From: Hoplostethus atlanticus
Taxonomy: Eukaryota; Chordata; Actinopteri; Trachichthyiformes; Trachichthyidae
Reading direction: 5' to 3'
DNA: 64,000 nt
NCBI GenBank assembly: GCA_034670405.1
Contig: JAXDDX010000059.1
Location: 2,407,501-2,471,500, forward strand
The notes beneath the pieces were generated by a model. It was given only the letters and a program-made list of their open reading frames with translations, was not told the origin of the DNA and did no database searches. The position numbers and the translations under genes are program-made. This document shows positions 25,778 to 40,553 of the stretch, piece by piece. Each line of letters starts with the position of its first letter. Positions within the stretch are counted from its first letter, which is position 1.

Positions 25778-27654
25778 GTATCTCTGCAGACCGGAGACTT
25801 GAGAGGGGCGGGGAGTGGGCGTGGCAACTGTCAATAATTTTTTAATTTAGCCAATCAGAGGCTTACAATCCAAACAATTCCTCTGTCAATCAAAAACTTA
25901 TTTCACCAATACACGCCTGAACCAGTTGTCAATCAGTTTTTAATTCGGCGAATCACTTCACAGTATTATAAGTGGGGAGGTACACAAACAACTCACGCTC
26001 CATCCGTTAGTTTTGTACGGTTTAGGCCTATACTACAGGGATTTCCTTTGCTTTGCAGACATTATTGCTTCATTAGATTCAACTGAAGAGGTTGTGATGA
26101 TACAGCAGGCTGACAATAAATATCCATAAGATCGTTATTGTAAAATAACGTTAGCCTTGGGTTCACCATTGGTGTGCCTGTTTAAAATGTTGATTAAAAA
26201 CGTTGCTGTCTGTTGATACTTGGATCCTTTGACCAGAGCTCAAACTCATTTTTGTAGTAACAGCTGACTTGACATGTGACTCTAGATACCACAAATATAT
26301 ACTATAAATCATATACTGATGCGATTAATATCATGTTGTGTTGACTGCTACTATTCCTGGCTCATCCACGGCCTGGTAACTGGTGAATTGACTTGCATCA
26401 ATTTATAGAATGATCATATTTATTTATCACTTTTCAGAGAAATGTAGAGCATTTATATAAACTGAATAATAAAAATATATTCATAGCGTCACACAATTGG
26501 AGCTAACTGGTTCATCTGAATAATGAATATGTATGTTTTTATAACAGCTACCCCTCTTCTGCCCTCCTCCACTCCTTGGAGGAATAAAAGTAGAAGAAGT
26601 GTAAAAGAACTTAAATAGAGTGTGTCAAAGAATTTATTGCACCTAATAAATTACAAATTTACAGTGGGTCTGGGAGTCCAGGGATTGGTGATGGAGGTGG
26701 TGAAGGAGGTGGTGCTGCAGATTTGATGAGGCATCTGTTATTGTTGGATGCATCTAAAATTAAAACAACAAAACATCATTACAAAAGAACTTAAATAGAG
26801 TGTGTCAAAGAATTTATTGCACCTAATAAATTACAAATTTACAGTGGGTCTGGGAGTCCAGGGATTGGTGATGGAGGTGGTGAAGGAGGTGGTGCTGCAG
26901 ATTTGATGAGGCATCTGTTATTGTTGGATGCATCTAAAATTAAAACAACAAAACATCATTACAGACAGCAGTCTGTCTTTACAACATAAATAGGCCACTA
27001 TACTTTATATAGGCTAGGTTACAACCGAACTCATTGAGGGGTGAGATCATTTGGGGTCATACATGGCTCGTGACATATTCAATAAATAAAAATACCAACT
27101 TATTACACAAACTCACCTGTTGTCCAACTAACGTTCGTGTTAATGTTACATGCACTTGGATTGTTTAACTGTTAGCTAGTAGACTAACGTTATCTTATAA
27201 TGGACAGAAGCTAACATTAGCTAACTTTACATTAGCAATAGTTTTTCAACATTCAGTCTAAGTTGAACGCCACATGAATATGATGGCTTTGTATTAATAA
27301 TAGTTACCTAGTTATTAACTTTGGCAGTTATTACATTGATTGATTGATGTGAACATGTTACAAAACTTCATTTAAAATAGATTCTAGCCTATTCTTTTGC
27401 TCATGGCAACTTACCTCTGAAAACTTCCAAGTTTGGAACTAGCGGTCTCAGTAGGGAGGACTGCAGTTGGACCCTCCTCGAAAGATGATTAGCCGAATTA
27501 AAAACTGATTGACAACTGGTTCAGGCTGCGTATTGGTGAAATTTGTTTTTGATTGACAGAGGATTGTAAGCCTCTGATTGGCCAAATGAAACAATGATTG
27601 ACAGTTGCAACGCCCATTCCCCGCCCCTCTCAAGCCTCCGGTCTGCAGAGATAC
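25778..27654. mobile_element. 1.9 kb element with about 180 bp promoter-like TIRs
   Basis: Inverted repeats at 25778-25956 and 27486-27654 begin GTATCTCTGCAGACCGG and are close to 90 percent identical by eye. Each arm holds a GC box (GGGGCGGGG) and several CCAAT-type motifs, arranged like a promoter pointing inward. The interior has no recognisable transposase. On the minus strand there is a good donor (GTAAGT near 27415) and an exon-like unit with acceptor, short frame and AATAAA, present twice as an exact tandem copy. No clear target-site duplication was found. Superfamily unknown. Confidence 0.7.
26603..26962. repeat. Exact 180-bp tandem duplication
   Basis: Bases 26603-26782 are repeated without a difference at 26783-26962, a strict period of 180. 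On the minus strand each copy contains a 3' splice site (TTTTAATTTTAG), a short open frame ending in TAA, and a downstream AATAAA. It is either a very recent duplication or an assembly artefact. Confidence 0.95.
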
Positions 27655-27751
27655 CCTACTCAAACCTTGAGGTCTCCCTACAGTGCTTGATTAAGTAATG
27701 AACTGAACAAAATTGTCCCTACTACTCTAACGACTGTTATCCTATAGGTCT

Positions 27752-27772
27752 ACTGAGAAGAAAATTCTCAGT
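27752..27772. promoter_or_regulatory. Perfect dyad upstream of the IRG gene
   Basis: ACTGAGAA and TTCTCAGT are perfect 8-base inverted arms around a GAAAA spacer, 113 bp before the GTPase start codon. This may be a transcription-factor site or a 5' UTR hairpin. It does not match a strict GAS or ISRE consensus. Confidence 0.3.
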
Positions 27773-27884
27773 GGATAAATTAAATTGTGATGATCAGTGA
27801 TGATAAATACTGAACTTTTAAGACGAAGGACAAATGTATCATGTAAAGTGTGTTTTACCACCATTTTGTCTCAGCAGGATCACC

Positions 27885-29081
27885 ATGTCTGCGCCTCTCT
27901 ATGAAGCCGCTGAAAGCGTCAGCGGGGCAGCCTGTCAGAGAAACATCTATGATGCACCTGATTTTGTGAATGAAATTGAGAACTACGTGAAATTGAAACC
28001 AGAGGAGTCAAAATCCAAGGGAAAGCAGCAACTATCCAAGATGGACAATGTGACACTGAACATTGCTCTTACTGGAGAGAGTGGGGTGGGAAAGTCCACC
28101 TTTGTTAATGCCCTAAGAGGTCTTGGAGATGGAGATGAGGGAGCAGCAAAAACTGGAGTGACTGAGACCACCATGAAAGCCCGTAAATACAATCACCCCA
28201 CCATGCCTAATGTTTACATCTGGGACCTGCCGGGAATCGGGACCACCAACTTCAAAGCCAAAAAGTATCTGAAGGAGGTCCACTTTAACACCTTTGACTT
28301 CTTCATCATCATTGGCTCTGTCAGGTTCAAAGAGAATGACATCATGTTGGCGAAAGCGATAAAGAAAAAGAAGAAAGGGTTTTACTTTGTTCGATCAAAG
28401 ATTGACCAAGACATCCAGGCTGAAGCTCGGAAGAAGAACTTCAACGAAGAGCAAGTTCTGTCAAAGATCAGACTCAACTGCATAGAAAACCTTAGAGTTG
28501 TTGGGAACCCCCAAGTCTTCCTCATCTCTGCAATTAATCTGGGGAAGTATGACTTCCAGAAGCTGGTTGATTCCTTGGTGGAAAACCTGCCAGACCACAA
28601 GTGTTCGGCTTTGATTCAGTCTCTGCCTGTATGCTCTGTGGCCATGATTGAGAAGAAAAGAAAGGTGCTTAACAAAACTGCTGTTGCTGCTGCTGCTATT
28701 GCGGCAACCACAGTAGGCGTACCTATTCCAGGTTTTTCAGTGGGTTGTGAGATTGGTATCATGCAAACGTACCTACAGAGAGTCCTTGAGTCTTTTGGGA
28801 TTGATGACAAATCCATTCAAAGACTGGCAGAGCGGGTTAATAAACCAGAAGGTGAGCTGAAATCAGTGTTGAAATCTCGCTTTGCTGGAGGAGTCAACAT
28901 GTCAGTGGTGGCCGATATGCTTCACACAAAAGGCATGGTGACAGCAAAGACTATTCAGGTTATAGTGGCTGGCATACCTGGCTTTGCAATAGCATTTGGC
29001 ACTACTCTGTATCTTCTGCGACAGGGAATAAAGGAAATGGCCACGGATGCCAAAGCAGTGCTTGATGCAGCAGGTCTGTGA
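27885..29081 (+). CDS. Immunity-related GTPase (IRG family)
   Basis: Dynamin-like, interferon-inducible type GTPase of the p47 IRG family, which in vertebrates acts on vacuoles of intracellular pathogens and on membranes. One coding exon, 398 residues, close to the family norm. Walker A is GESGVGKS at residues 64-71, so it is a GKS-type (effector class) protein. The G3 motif is DLPG (114-117) and the G4-like motif is RSKID (170-174). The C-terminal helical domain has two hydrophobic stretches (AVAAAAIAATTVGVP and IVAGIPGFAIAFG). I chose the ATG at 27885: an apparent 3' splice site (TTTTGTCTCAGCAG) sits about 10 bp before it, as expected when a 5' UTR exon precedes the single coding exon. The frame stays open upstream to an ATG at 27834. 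No relation to the flanking protease genes. It lies directly beside a transposon. Confidence 0.9.
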   Translation: MSAPLYEAAESVSGAACQRNIYDAPDFVNEIENYVKLKPEESKSKGKQQLSKMDNVTLNIALTGESGVGKSTFVNALRGLGDGDEGAAKTGVTETTMKARKYNHPTMPNVYIWDLPGIGTTNFKAKKYLKEVHFNTFDFFIIIGSVRFKENDIMLAKAIKKKKKGFYFVRSKIDQDIQAEARKKNFNEEQVLSKIRLNCIENLRVVGNPQVFLISAINLGKYDFQKLVDSLVENLPDHKCSALIQSLPVCSVAMIEKKRKVLNKTAVAAAAIAATTVGVPIPGFSVGCEIGIMQTYLQRVLESFGIDDKSIQRLAERVNKPEGELKSVLKSRFAGGVNMSVVADMLHTKGMVTAKTIQVIVAGIPGFAIAFGTTLYLLRQGIKEMATDAKAVLDAAGL

Positions 29082-29450
29082 AGTAATTCTAGTTGCCTGT
29101 CATTCTACATTAAGATAGGACATTAAAACATGGCACAATAATTAGGACTCACAATGTAGAAAGAAATGCTTTGAGTGACATAGTTTGAAGTGGTAGGTGA
29201 ACACTTTGCATCAATGTAATGTAATGTAATGTAAATGCTTTATGCATTGAAACCTTTGGGTGTTAGGAAATGGGTGAGGCAAGTACTGAGTACTGCATTT
29301 GGTTCTGCTTTTGGTATTTACTAGCAGACACATTCACTTAATCAGTATGCCTTTCTGTCTTTTAGCTTTCCTATGAGAAAAAGTATTTGCAAAGAAAACT
29401 TTGAGCATTTTTTGTCTTCATCTTACTTTGGTTCTGTCTTGTCTTTTAAA

Positions 29451-29456
29451 AATAAA
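29451..29456 (+). terminator. IRG polyadenylation signal
   Basis: AATAAA about 370 bp after the stop codon. Confidence 0.65.
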
Positions 29457-30566
29457 CAATGCAAAACATGCTTGATGTCTGGATTTTGTACTTATAAGTC
29501 AGTAAAATTGTTATGTTACCTTATTTGTATAGTATTTTTCAGAACCGAGTAAGTGCCTTACATACAGTAAAATAATATTGATTAAATGTTGTGTTTTCAG
29601 CCAAAAAAAACAGTGGTCTGGTCACGTTTATATGAGGAACCTTACACGACCAGCATGCGGCATGTTGGTCACAGTTGTGTGATTCTCATTCAGCGCTTAT
29701 CTTTACCTGGAGATGGATACAAATATAGAAATGTTCCTAAAATAAAACACATGTAAGTGTATATGGCATAGTGTGCATGTCCTGAAGAAATTTACTTGAA
29801 AAACACAAAAACTTTGAACCATGACATTTCCTCAAAATATAATTAAGCATTAATATAATTGATTATTGATATAAATTTCAGATTTCAAGTTAATGCTATT
29901 AAAGACCAATAAGGCATTTGCAAATTATGAAATGATCCTGAACCAATTGAAGCTTCAAGCTTTTATTCATACATTTGAATGTTTTAAAAACAACAAACAA
30001 TAAAACAGCTAATAAAAAATAAAATGGGAGCACATAAGCATGAAACAGGCAAATACCACAAGAATAAAATAGGCAAAAAGATTATGTAAAAGCCTGTCTG
30101 TAAACATTTGTTTTTTGAACCTGTCACTAATTTCACCAGCCTAAACGCTTAAAATCCATCCTTAAACTAACAGGCAACCAGATATGATCCTGTGAGGTAC
30201 GTGAAATGGTACAAGGATGTAACAGGAAATGACAGCTCTCTATCAAGAGAGGTTATATGTTTTATAACAACAAATTATTCTGGGAAACTTTACTCTATTT
30301 TTCCATCTCCATTTTTAACCTTATTTTTCATGGTACTTCAAGACAGATAACAGCATTAGGTGGTCCAGCTGCTGACTGTGTATTATATGGTTAGCTGTGC
30401 TATGCATCCTGTGCTGTGCAGAAATTAGTCACATTGTACACAAAGTAAATAAGCTCTTTCATATATATATATATATATAACAGCAACATTTTCTGAACCA
30501 TTCTTTAAAAACATTCTTTATAAGTATTTTATATAAAAACAGACTCAAATGATATGCTTCAAATAT
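29457..30566. other. Intergenic between IRG gene and trypsin C
   Basis: AT-rich, with a short (AT)n run near 30462-30478. No gene or structured element recognised. Confidence 0.55.
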
Positions 30567-30572
30567 TTTATT
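30567..30572 (-). terminator. Trypsin C polyadenylation signal
   Basis: AATAAA on the minus strand, about 95 bp beyond the trypsin C stop codon. Confidence 0.7.
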
Positions 30573-30662
30573 TGTCATAGTTTTGTCCAGTACAAAAGAT
30601 GGAATATGAACAGCAAATGATGTTGAGTTGCTTGACTGAACTGGATGTCAAATGGGATCACT

Positions 30663-32145
<1,483 letters not shown>

Positions 32146-32194
32146 GATTGCTGTTGGATCCTATTCGATGAGAGGACTTCACCTGGGTCCCTGG

Positions 32195-32200
32195 TTTATA
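32195..32200 (-). promoter_or_regulatory. TATA box of trypsin C
   Basis: TATAAA on the minus strand 50 bp before the start codon. An inverted CCAAT motif (TGATTGGC, 32256-32263) lies about 60 bp further upstream. Confidence 0.78.
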
Positions 32201-32263
32201 TCCACAGTCAAGAGAGCTGCCCTGCTCTCCAGCTGTCCTCATTGGTCAGCAGAGAGCCAATCA

Positions 32264-32752
32264 GCTGTAGGATGCGTTAGGTGATTCATTCCCTGAATTA
32301 TCTAAAACACACATTTCATGCTAAAAATAAATGTGCTTTCTCTTTGGTAACTTTGGTGAACCTGAAAGCAAGGTTTCCATGTATCAAATGGTCTCCTGTT
32401 TTCCTAAACTGGATCGCCACATATCCAAAGTAATGTTGTCTTGGGTCCCAGGAAGAGAGATGTAATTCAGCATTTGTTTCCAAAAATGAAAAACAGACAA
32501 ACTAAGACCTCTGTTATAACTTACAATATCTACACAATGTATATATATTGGTTTAAGTGTGGCTTCTGTTTATCACACTGTTTTCTGATAATATCAACTA
32601 CATGTTTCGAGTTTAATTGTTACAACCAGTCAAAGCAGACAGATTCATTGAGGTAAATTTCGGTTATGAGTGAATCATTTCTTGAAAACAATGATAGCAA
32701 AGAGGTCAACCATTTCAAAATCATGGTTCCACATACCAATACTCTGAAAGTT
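32264..32752. other. Intergenic upstream of trypsin C
   Basis: AT-rich sequence with no gene seen. Confidence 0.5.
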
Positions 32753-34287
32753 CCCTGGTAAAAATCTTTCCCAGGATCCTGTAGGATCTTTAAAGATCCA
32801 CCTAGGATCCTAATTAGGAGCAAGATCCTGGGCAAGATCCTGGCTATCGATTGGATCTCTCTCAAATATCCTGTTAAGAGTCAGGATCTTAGTAAAATCT
32901 TACCAAGACACAGGATCCTTGTAAGATCTTTCTTAGGAATTGAATCCTGTTCAAGATTTTAAGTAAGAATTTCTGCACATGCAGGATTGTAAGAGTCCCT
33001 GATTAAAATCTTGATTAGGATATTGTAGGATCCTGTTTGCTGGATCTTTCCAGGATCAATAAAGATCTTGTTTAGGATCTTTAAATATCTTGATAGGATA
33101 TTTACATTTCTTATGATGATCTTTAAAGATATTGATATGATCTTTAAAAATATTGATTGGATCCCTAAAGATCTTTAAATATATTTTTAGGATCTTAAAA
33201 GATCTTAAAAGGATCTTTAAAGTTATTGATAGGATCCCTAAAGATCTTTTTATGATCTTTGCATTACTTAACATGATCTTTAAAGATCTTTTTAGGATCT
33301 TTATAGATCTTGATAGGATCTACAAATGTAAACAAACATTTTTCTTTTCTTTTTGTTACATCTAAAACTTTCTTTTAGCTCTGACAGAGCTCTTGATACA
33401 AGGAATAGCACACACAAAGGGCAGTGGGTGACCTATTATTACATAACAACCCTGAAACTTTGATGAAAGCTTTGTCATGGGCCAAAGAAGACACACAGAC
33501 ACAGACACAGACACAGACACACACGCATGCAGATGAACGCCCATGCACACTGAGCAACCACACTCGGCATTTTCTTCAGGAAATGCTGTTTCTAGTTAAA
33601 TAGTATGAATATGAAATAGGGAAAAGTACTAAATGAAATAGAAGTAGAAATAACCCTGGTAAAAATCTTTCCCACGATCCTATAGGATCTTTGAAGATCC
33701 CACCAAGATCTTGTAAGATCCCGGTGAGATATTTAAATGTCCTATGTAATAATTTTACTGTACGAATAATAAAATGACCATGATGCATAGGAGATTGGGG
33801 AAAGATGTTGATTAAAAATACTGGCTTTTCCGAAAACTATTCTACAGCCATTATATATCACAACGTTGGTAGTTCAAATCCCACATGAGCTCTGTGACTG
33901 TTCAATAGCATCCTGACAAAGCAGCAATTGAATAATATTGTATGTAAATAAACAAACTCATCTAACACTGTTTGTTAAAAAAAAGACACAGTAAGATTGT
34001 TTAGGGTCATGTTAAGATCTGCATAGATCCTATCAAGATCTTTACAGATCTTATCAAGAAATATTTAAAGATCCTATCAATACCTTTAAAGATCCTATCA
34101 AGACCTATAAAGATCCTATCAAGACCTTTAAAAATCCTATCAAGACCTTTAAAGATCTTTCAAGATCTATCAAGATCTTCAAAGATCCTAAACAAGATCT
34201 TCAGGGATCCTACAAGAACTTTAAGGATCCTGGCAAGATCAAGCAAGCAGGATCCTACAATATCCTTACCAAGATTTTAACCAGGGT
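32753..34287. repeat. GATC-dense foldback repeat
   Basis: Begins CCCTGGTAAAAATCTT and ends with the inverse AAGATTTTAACCAGGG. Much of it consists of degenerate 15-20 bp units such as AGGATCTTTAAAGATC. The left block (about 32996-33321) reads in one direction, and the right block (about 34000-34287) is its reverse complement in the same order, so the two can fold on each other. A second copy of the terminus is at 33654. A CA-rich tract and unique sequence lie in the loop. No coding sequence was found. Confidence 0.75.
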
Positions 34288-34439
34288 TATGTCATATTTC
34301 TCTGGTCAGATTAAACTGGGACATAGCCTCTATATTTAGAAGTGTGTGAGCACAGTATCTCTCAGCTGTGTACTTCTCATACACCACCTGTTACCTGAAC
34401 AACATCTGCATTTAAATTTGGATACGAGGGTTGAGGCCG

Positions 34440-34745
34440 CCTTAAGAGGAGAACAATCATTATCTTTATAAATGTTTTATATAGCTCTTTTCAAAACAAA
34501 GTTACAAAGTGCTTCAGAACCAAGGAAAATAAAAAATGAACAAACGACATGGATCAATAAAACAGAAAGAACAATGAGGTAAACCATTAAAAAATAGTCC
34601 TAGCCAAAGGGGGACAAGGATAAAATGAGTAAAAGACAAAAAAATATAGAAAGGCCTTACGATAAAAGCTATGAGAAGTAATTTAAAGATAATATTGACT
34701 CTGCTACCATTAGCTCCATAGGCAAGTAATTCCAAAGAATAGAAA
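34440..34745. mobile_element. Fragment of a LINE 3' end
   Basis: TTTTATATAGCTCTTTTCAA followed by ACAAAGTTACAAAGTGCTTC is a motif pair common to the 3' ends of fish non-LTR elements. The boundaries are approximate. Confidence 0.5.
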
Positions 34746-35678
34746 AATAAATATCAAATAATATTAACTGAATTTTTTTTTCCTACAGCCATCCCACCTT
34801 GGGCACATAAAGTCCACATGTAACCAACAACCGGCAGGCCAATGGAGTACTTTGGTAATTTAACTAGATCATTTATTTAAAAATAGTAATAGTTTATTTA
34901 GAAATAGTTCACTCTTTCCATGTTACTTTGTGGGTTAACTTAGTATTAACTCATAGCTTGTTAAGAAATAAATAAATAATAAGAATAAATAATTAGGTCT
35001 TTAAAATGTATGTAGTTGCAGCGCCTGTATGTATGTATTCTATTTTATTTATTTCTGTTCATTTTATTTTATTATTTTTTTTATTTCCTGTTGTATTGTA
35101 CTTTAACATATCCATTGCATTTTACCAAAATAAATAAATTCAACTTTAAAAAATGCTATTCTCATTGCTCATCATATAATTTGCTGAAAACCTTTATAGT
35201 GATATAGTTTGTCCATGCTGCTTTACCCACATTAAGTAAATGTTATGGTTTGGGGGTAGCTAGCTAGAGTGAGGCAGGGCTGATTGGCCTCAGCTGTTGT
35301 CAAGAGTCCTGTGTTTTGTGTTGTCTTCAGTGTATGGATTTGTGGTGTGACGTCGCTCTGTCGCTTGTCTTTCTGTCTCCAGCTGCATCGGAGATCGTGT
35401 CCTTGTGTATGTGTTCGTGTTCCTGTTGGCTGCTACTCCCCCCAGTGGCGAGGGGGCTCATGTCATTGTGGATACCAAAAATAAAATCATATTTTTATAT
35501 TTGTCCTGGTGTTCTGTGTGAGACGGGGTGCTGAGAGAGGTTCAATACTGCGTAGGGTGGAGCTAAAGGAGCTCACTGCTCAAACATGATATAAAGACAA
35601 ATTATCCATATGGAACCTTCTTTTCAATACAAAGAGTAGAGTAAATACACAGTACAACAAACCATTCAGTACAAATGC
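34746..35678. other. Intergenic between trypsins C and D
   Basis: AT-rich; possibly a short retroposon remnant near 35220-35510, ending in AAAATAAAATCATATT. No gene. Confidence 0.45.
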
Positions 35679-35684
35679 TTTATT
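35679..35684 (-). terminator. Trypsin D polyadenylation signal
   Basis: AATAAA on the minus strand about 80 bp beyond the stop codon. Confidence 0.7.
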
Positions 35685-35763
35685 TGTTATAGTTCAAGAG
35701 ATGGTATTCTGACAATCCATGATGTTGTGCGATCGAGGTGGAGGTTGAATGGTTGGATCAGAC

Positions 35764-37298
<1,535 letters not shown>

Positions 37299-37345
37299 GG
37301 TTGATGTGTGGGTTTGTCAATGAGAGGACTTCACCTGGAGCCTGG

Positions 37346-37351
37346 TTTATA
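37346..37351 (-). promoter_or_regulatory. TATA box of trypsin D
   Basis: TATAAA on the minus strand. An inverted CCAAT motif is about 60 bp upstream (GGCCAATCA on the plus strand at 37408-37416). Confidence 0.78.
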
Positions 37352-37416
37352 TCTACAATGCTAGAACTGGCCTTTTTTCTGGCAAGCTGCCTGATTGGTC
37401 AAATAATGGCCAATCA

Positions 37417-38844
37417 AACTAGTGGTCATTTAAGGTGATGAACCCAACATGGGTGGAACAGCTGTATTATTCACATAATGTCTTCACTCAAGGCCAACTC
37501 ACTGATATGTGCAAAAAGAGGTGGAAAGCAATAAAGGGTCTATTTTATCAGTATATGAACTTTTACCTCCTACATTTGTACACAATGATTTGTTGTACAT
37601 GATATCCATCCAATAGTTGCTAACTAAGACAGTTACATGTATGTAGATTGAAGATTCTTCTAAATGCTGAGAGGATTTTGAGTCTTCAGAATGAGACTTT
37701 TGAGGATTGTATAATAACTGTCCTTACTAATCTTTTACTAATGTTCACTTGAAGTCAGTGTGCCTCAGTCTGATTGATAATTATTGGCACAAAATAAGAT
37801 TATATTCGACAAAGTAATCACAAGTCTGTGTTTGGCATCTAAAATTGTCAGGACCACGGACTGACCATAAATCGTCTTAATTTTTCATTTGATTTAAAAA
37901 ACTCTTTATTTAATTTAATTTATTTAATGGGATATTTCACCAATATCAGCCATTTTGTCCCAGAAGTAAGTGTAATTAATTGTACAGAGAGGTTTTTGAT
38001 AAGGTTTTTGTTCATTAGGTAGTTGGTTGTAGTTCTTTGCATTGACCTGAACTCCTACAAATTCCTCTTCACTGAACCAAAATTATACTACGAGTTAATT
38101 TGACACCTTTATTTTCCCATTTTCAACATTTTATTGATTTTAACTACATGGAAGTGTCCTCGGGACACAGAGAGTACATTTAGCTTATTGACTCAATACA
38201 TTTGTGCAAGCTTGTTTATAGTTTTGGGAAGTGAGGTTTTGCACAAAACGAATCAACCCCGAATAAACAGATTTTTCTTAGAAATGTTTTATTTTAAGTC
38301 GTGCAGCTGGTTTTCCCATGAAAGCCAACAAGTGTGGTTGTGAACCAGGCCATCTGCAGAGCTCCACAATAAAGTCAATCCATGTCAAGGTTGCAAAGTA
38401 CACCACATGATAGATGAACCAAAATACAGGTTCAAACCAGGATACAGTGTATCCTGGTTGTCGAATGAAATTTGTACATGTTGCTGCTATCTGTTAATGT
38501 TTATACAGCCATTAGTTAGAAACATTCACAGCATCCAGACATCCAGCTAATGCAGTGATTCTAAGATACATTGGATTTCTTTTGTTCATCAGATAAGTTG
38601 ACTCATTCAAAGGAAGTATATGCATAGCTAATGTACCATTAATTTGACATCATCAATGGTATAGTTATAGTTATAGATGTTTTTTAACGGCATTGCCCCA
38701 ATTTCCTTCCTTTAGTGCCACAATTACATTTAACAGCTTTCTTAAAGGATTGACAAATATGACCATTTCCGGCATATGTCAGCACAACCCATCCCCCATT
38801 GAATATGATTTTTTCCAATAATCACACACATTTTTGCAAGATCC
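37417..38844. other. Intergenic between head-to-head trypsins D and E
   Basis: AT-rich sequence with no gene. The two ends are the promoter flanks of D and E. Confidence 0.5.
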
Positions 38845-38913
38845 TGATTGGTCACCAAATCCATGGGGGTGTGGCTTGTAAGGAAAAAAAGGAGGTGTAA
38901 GGTTCCATATAAA
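38845..38913 (+). promoter_or_regulatory. Proximal promoter of trypsin E (inverted CCAAT and TATA)
   Basis: GATTGGTC starts at 38845 and is followed by a GGGGGTGTGGCTTG box, with TATAAA at 38908-38913. The same order and spacing recur at gene F, so the promoter is intact although the gene is broken. Confidence 0.7.
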
Positions 38914-38960
38914 CCAGGCTCCAGATGAAGTCCTCTCATCAGCAGGATCAAACAGCAACC

Positions 38961-40432
<1,472 letters not shown>

Positions 40433-40547
40433 GTCTGACTGTACCTCCATCGCCCCACATCAACCACCTTACCTCTACTGTCTTACTGCTACCATTCTAC
40501 CTCCAGTATCACCATATGATATTGAACAGTCATTTTCCACCTCATAC

Positions 40548-40553
40548 AATAAA
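40548..40553 (+). terminator. Trypsin E polyadenylation signal
   Basis: AATAAA about 115 bp after the stop codon position. Confidence 0.7.
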
